DNA from: Phycisphaerae bacterium
GTDB taxonomy: Bacteria > Planctomycetota > Phycisphaerae > UBA1845
DNA: 16,360 nt
Assembly: GCA_029260155.1 (NCBI GenBank)
Contig: JAJDDU010000323.1
Location: 1 to 16,360 of the forward strand
Reading direction: 5' to 3'
The notes under the pieces were generated by a model. That model was not told the origin of the DNA. It worked only from the letters and a program-made list of their open reading frames with translations, and ran no database searches. Position numbers and translations under genes: made by a program. Positions 14,848-16,360 of this stretch are shown here, piece after piece; the stretch's first letter is position 1; each line of letters opens with the position of its first letter.

Positions 14848-15843
14848 ATGAAAGGCATGCATCGCATGGTACGAACACTCGCTGGTTCTCGAATCGCACA
14901 TTGCCCCCTCCTTGCGGCCATCGCTGTCATCGCCGCCACAGCCACACTGCGCGCTCAGCAATCGGATACGCCCGCGCCCGCGCCAAACGCAAAGTTGCTT
15001 AACGACCGCCCGGTCAGCGACGCCTGGAAGAGATTCTCCGAATTGCCGCTCTGGGAGGACGGCCTCAGCGAAATGTCCTACTACGATGCGACCTGCGTTC
15101 TGTATGACAAGACCCGGAAGTTCACGCGCGTCCATCTCATGAACCGTCAGTTCATGAACACCGTTCACTACATCAAAGCCACCGACGACTTGAAAGATCC
15201 GACCCCGGCATTCAAGCTCGTCATTTCCGAGGAAGTTCCCACCGAAAACTACAACTACCGCTTCCTGACCACAGCGTTTCTTGAGCGCCCCAGCCTGCGT
15301 CCGATCAAGGTCTCGGCCACAAGCCAGGAGTGGTGTGGCCACACGTTCAAGCAGTTGACTTGGGAGCGTCGCAAAGAGTTCGCACCCGAGAAATGGTCGC
15401 TGGACATCTCCTGTTACTCGTACCATTCAAAAGAGGGTGACCGTTGGTTCCCGCACGCCAACGAGGCGTACATCGACGCCCACGAGTGCCTCTTTCTGTA
15501 CGCCCGCGCGATCGTCGCTTCCGGCGGAGAGGCGCACCGCATGTCGCTCCTCAAGACGCTGCGATCCAACCACTTGCCCGACCCCAACCCGCTGGACGCG
15601 ACGCTACGCATCGACGGGAAACCGCACCAAATCACAGTGCCGATGGGCTCGTTCGACGCCCAGCGCGTCGTGCTGGACTGGGATGGCGACGAAACCTGGT
15701 TCGACGTGGAAACCGCATCGCCCTACCGATTGCTCTCCTTCAAGACCGGCGACGTGCAGGCCAAACTCAAAGCGGTCGAGCGCCGCGCCTACTGGGATCG
15801 AACCCAACCCAGCACTCACTACAAACCAAACCGCGCGCCGTGA
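14848..15843 (+). CDS. Exported protein of the SQEWCGHTF family, function unknown
   Basis: The 331-residue product starts at ATG 14848, four bases after the FlgI-like stop, so translation is probably coupled; ATGs at 14857 and 14866 are alternatives. A Sec signal peptide spans about 1-36 (hydrophobic LLAAIAVIAATATLRA, cleavage before QQSD). The mature part has PLWEDGLSEMSYYD (67-80), LMNRQFMN (97-104) and the striking SQEWCGHTFKQL (159-170), with Cys163 and His165. From memory, this motif marks a family of exported proteins in Planctomycetota and Bacteroidota. Some are wrongly labelled as septum-formation inhibitor Maf, with which this sequence shares no Maf motif that I can see. The C-terminal half is beta-rich (ATLRIDGKPHQITVP, VVLDWDGDETWFDVE). 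No enzyme activity can be assigned; the neighbour suggests an envelope role. Confidence 0.8.
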   Translation: MKGMHRMVRTLAGSRIAHCPLLAAIAVIAATATLRAQQSDTPAPAPNAKLLNDRPVSDAWKRFSELPLWEDGLSEMSYYDATCVLYDKTRKFTRVHLMNRQFMNTVHYIKATDDLKDPTPAFKLVISEEVPTENYNYRFLTTAFLERPSLRPIKVSATSQEWCGHTFKQLTWERRKEFAPEKWSLDISCYSYHSKEGDRWFPHANEAYIDAHECLFLYARAIVASGGEAHRMSLLKTLRSNHLPDPNPLDATLRIDGKPHQITVPMGSFDAQRVVLDWDGDETWFDVETASPYRLLSFKTGDVQAKLKAVERRAYWDRTQPSTHYKPNRAP

Positions 15844-15874
15844 CACGCACAATGGGTCGCGCTGCGCGGCTGGC

Positions 15875-16130
15875 TTAGCGAACGAGACCGTCCCAAACAC
15901 AAAGTCCGCCGCTGTCCTGCACAATGATCGCGCGGCCGTCGGGGAGGAAACAGATACCCTCCGGTTGCCGCCCGGGAATACGCATCTTGCTCGATACGCG
16001 GCCGCTTGCATCCATGCAGCAAGCCGTTCGAGCCTTCGACGAGATGGCGACCAGAAGATCGGACACAGGATCGAAAGTCACGCCGGAAAGCCGCCGCATG
16101 CCCAAGTCGTGCGAGGACACGATCCGCGAT
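15875..16130 (-). pseudogene. C-terminal part of an SdiA-regulated/YjiK-like protein, truncated or cut by a junction
   Basis: The minus frame ending in TAA at 15875 encodes about 80 residues that resemble the last blade of the SdiA-regulated (YjiK-type) beta-propeller. It reads DLGMRRLSGVTFDPVSDLLV, then ASGRV, then RQPEGICFLPDGRAIIVQD and LCVWDG. The family pattern of SGL..dp...L, G.v and EGI...dG is clear. The N-terminal part expected to the right is absent. Beyond about 16130 the minus frame stays open but reads as the antisense of a plus-strand phage-like sequence, with low-complexity Ala/Val/Pro content. The right boundary is approximate. It converges with the SQEWCGHTF gene (31 bases between stops). 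It may be a truncated gene or an artefact of joining two sequences. Confidence 0.6.
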
Positions 16131-16142
16131 GTTTCCATCGCG

Positions 16143-16360
16143 GGGCCCGACACGACGTGGGCGGCGATGGGCGGCGACGCGACGATCACCTCCGCGGGCG
16201 TCGTGACCATCGGCAACGACACCGTAACGGCGGCCAAGATCCAGCAGGGCATCGCCGGCCAGCTCATGATGAGCAACGGGTTTCCCACCAGCGCCTGGCT
16301 GAGCATGAGCGCGGATGCGACGATGAGCGGGGCCGGCGCCTTGACGATCGGCAACGACCG
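16143..16360 (+). CDS. Phage tail-fibre-like repeat segment (partial, runs off the right edge)
   Basis: In this frame the translation is TTWAAMGGDATITSAGVV-TIGND, then TVTAAKIQQGIAGQLMMSNG, then SAWLSMSADATMSGAGALTIGND. The W..M..DAT......TIGND pattern recurs after exactly 138 bases (46 codons; Trp codons at 16158 and 16296). Such GDAT/TIGND/AAKI repeats are typical of virion and tail-fibre proteins of phages and prophages. No start codon or ribosome binding site supports a beginning here. The frame remains open back to 15879, but only as the antisense of the propeller gene. The left boundary is therefore approximate. Confidence 0.5.

Overview
The window looks like chromosomal DNA of a planctomycete, possibly of the Phycisphaerae type. 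The evidence is indirect: GC-rich coding DNA, a very large exported protein with dockerin-like calcium loops and repeated beta-sandwich modules, an exported protein with the SQEWCGHTF signature, and a lipoprotein that joins a FlgI-like domain to HEAT-like repeats. No 16S rRNA or other decisive marker is present. No insertion sequence, CRISPR array or integrase gene was seen.

Left part (1-4770, minus strand): one uninterrupted reading frame of 1590 codons runs off the left edge. It encodes a secreted multidomain protein. Its strong ribosome binding site and signal peptide fix the start. Bases 4771-5440 hold no confident gene, only a possible 46-residue membrane peptide and a weak hairpin. tRNA-Arg(CCU) follows on the minus strand.

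Housekeeping block (5760-9697): a divergent RNase HII-like protein and a stand-alone STAS-domain protein lie on the plus strand. They converge on rpsU (ribosomal protein S21). Upstream of rpsU on the minus strand is the hslVU pair, encoding the HslV protease and its HslU unfoldase. The rpsU leader contains several perfect short palindromes, one overlapping a candidate -35 box.

Envelope block (9831-15843): a small proline-rich lipoprotein (plus) converges on a prolyl oligopeptidase gene (minus), and their 3' ends overlap by 11 bases. Beyond a palindromic repeat and a well-formed sigma-70-type promoter comes a two-gene plus-strand unit. It encodes the FlgI-like/HEAT lipoprotein and the SQEWCGHTF exported protein, separated by 4 bases.

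Right edge (15875-16360): the C-terminal part of an SdiA-regulated/YjiK-like protein on the minus strand gives way, around 16120-16155, to plus-strand sequence resembling the 46-residue repeats of phage tail-fibre proteins. This abrupt change is either a real truncation by phage-like DNA or a chimeric sequence end.

The candidates most worth following up are the FlgI-like/HEAT lipoprotein with its SQEWCGHTF neighbour, the RNase HII-like enzyme with altered signature residues, the palindromic repeats, and the right-end junction. No complete new defence or mobile system was recognised.
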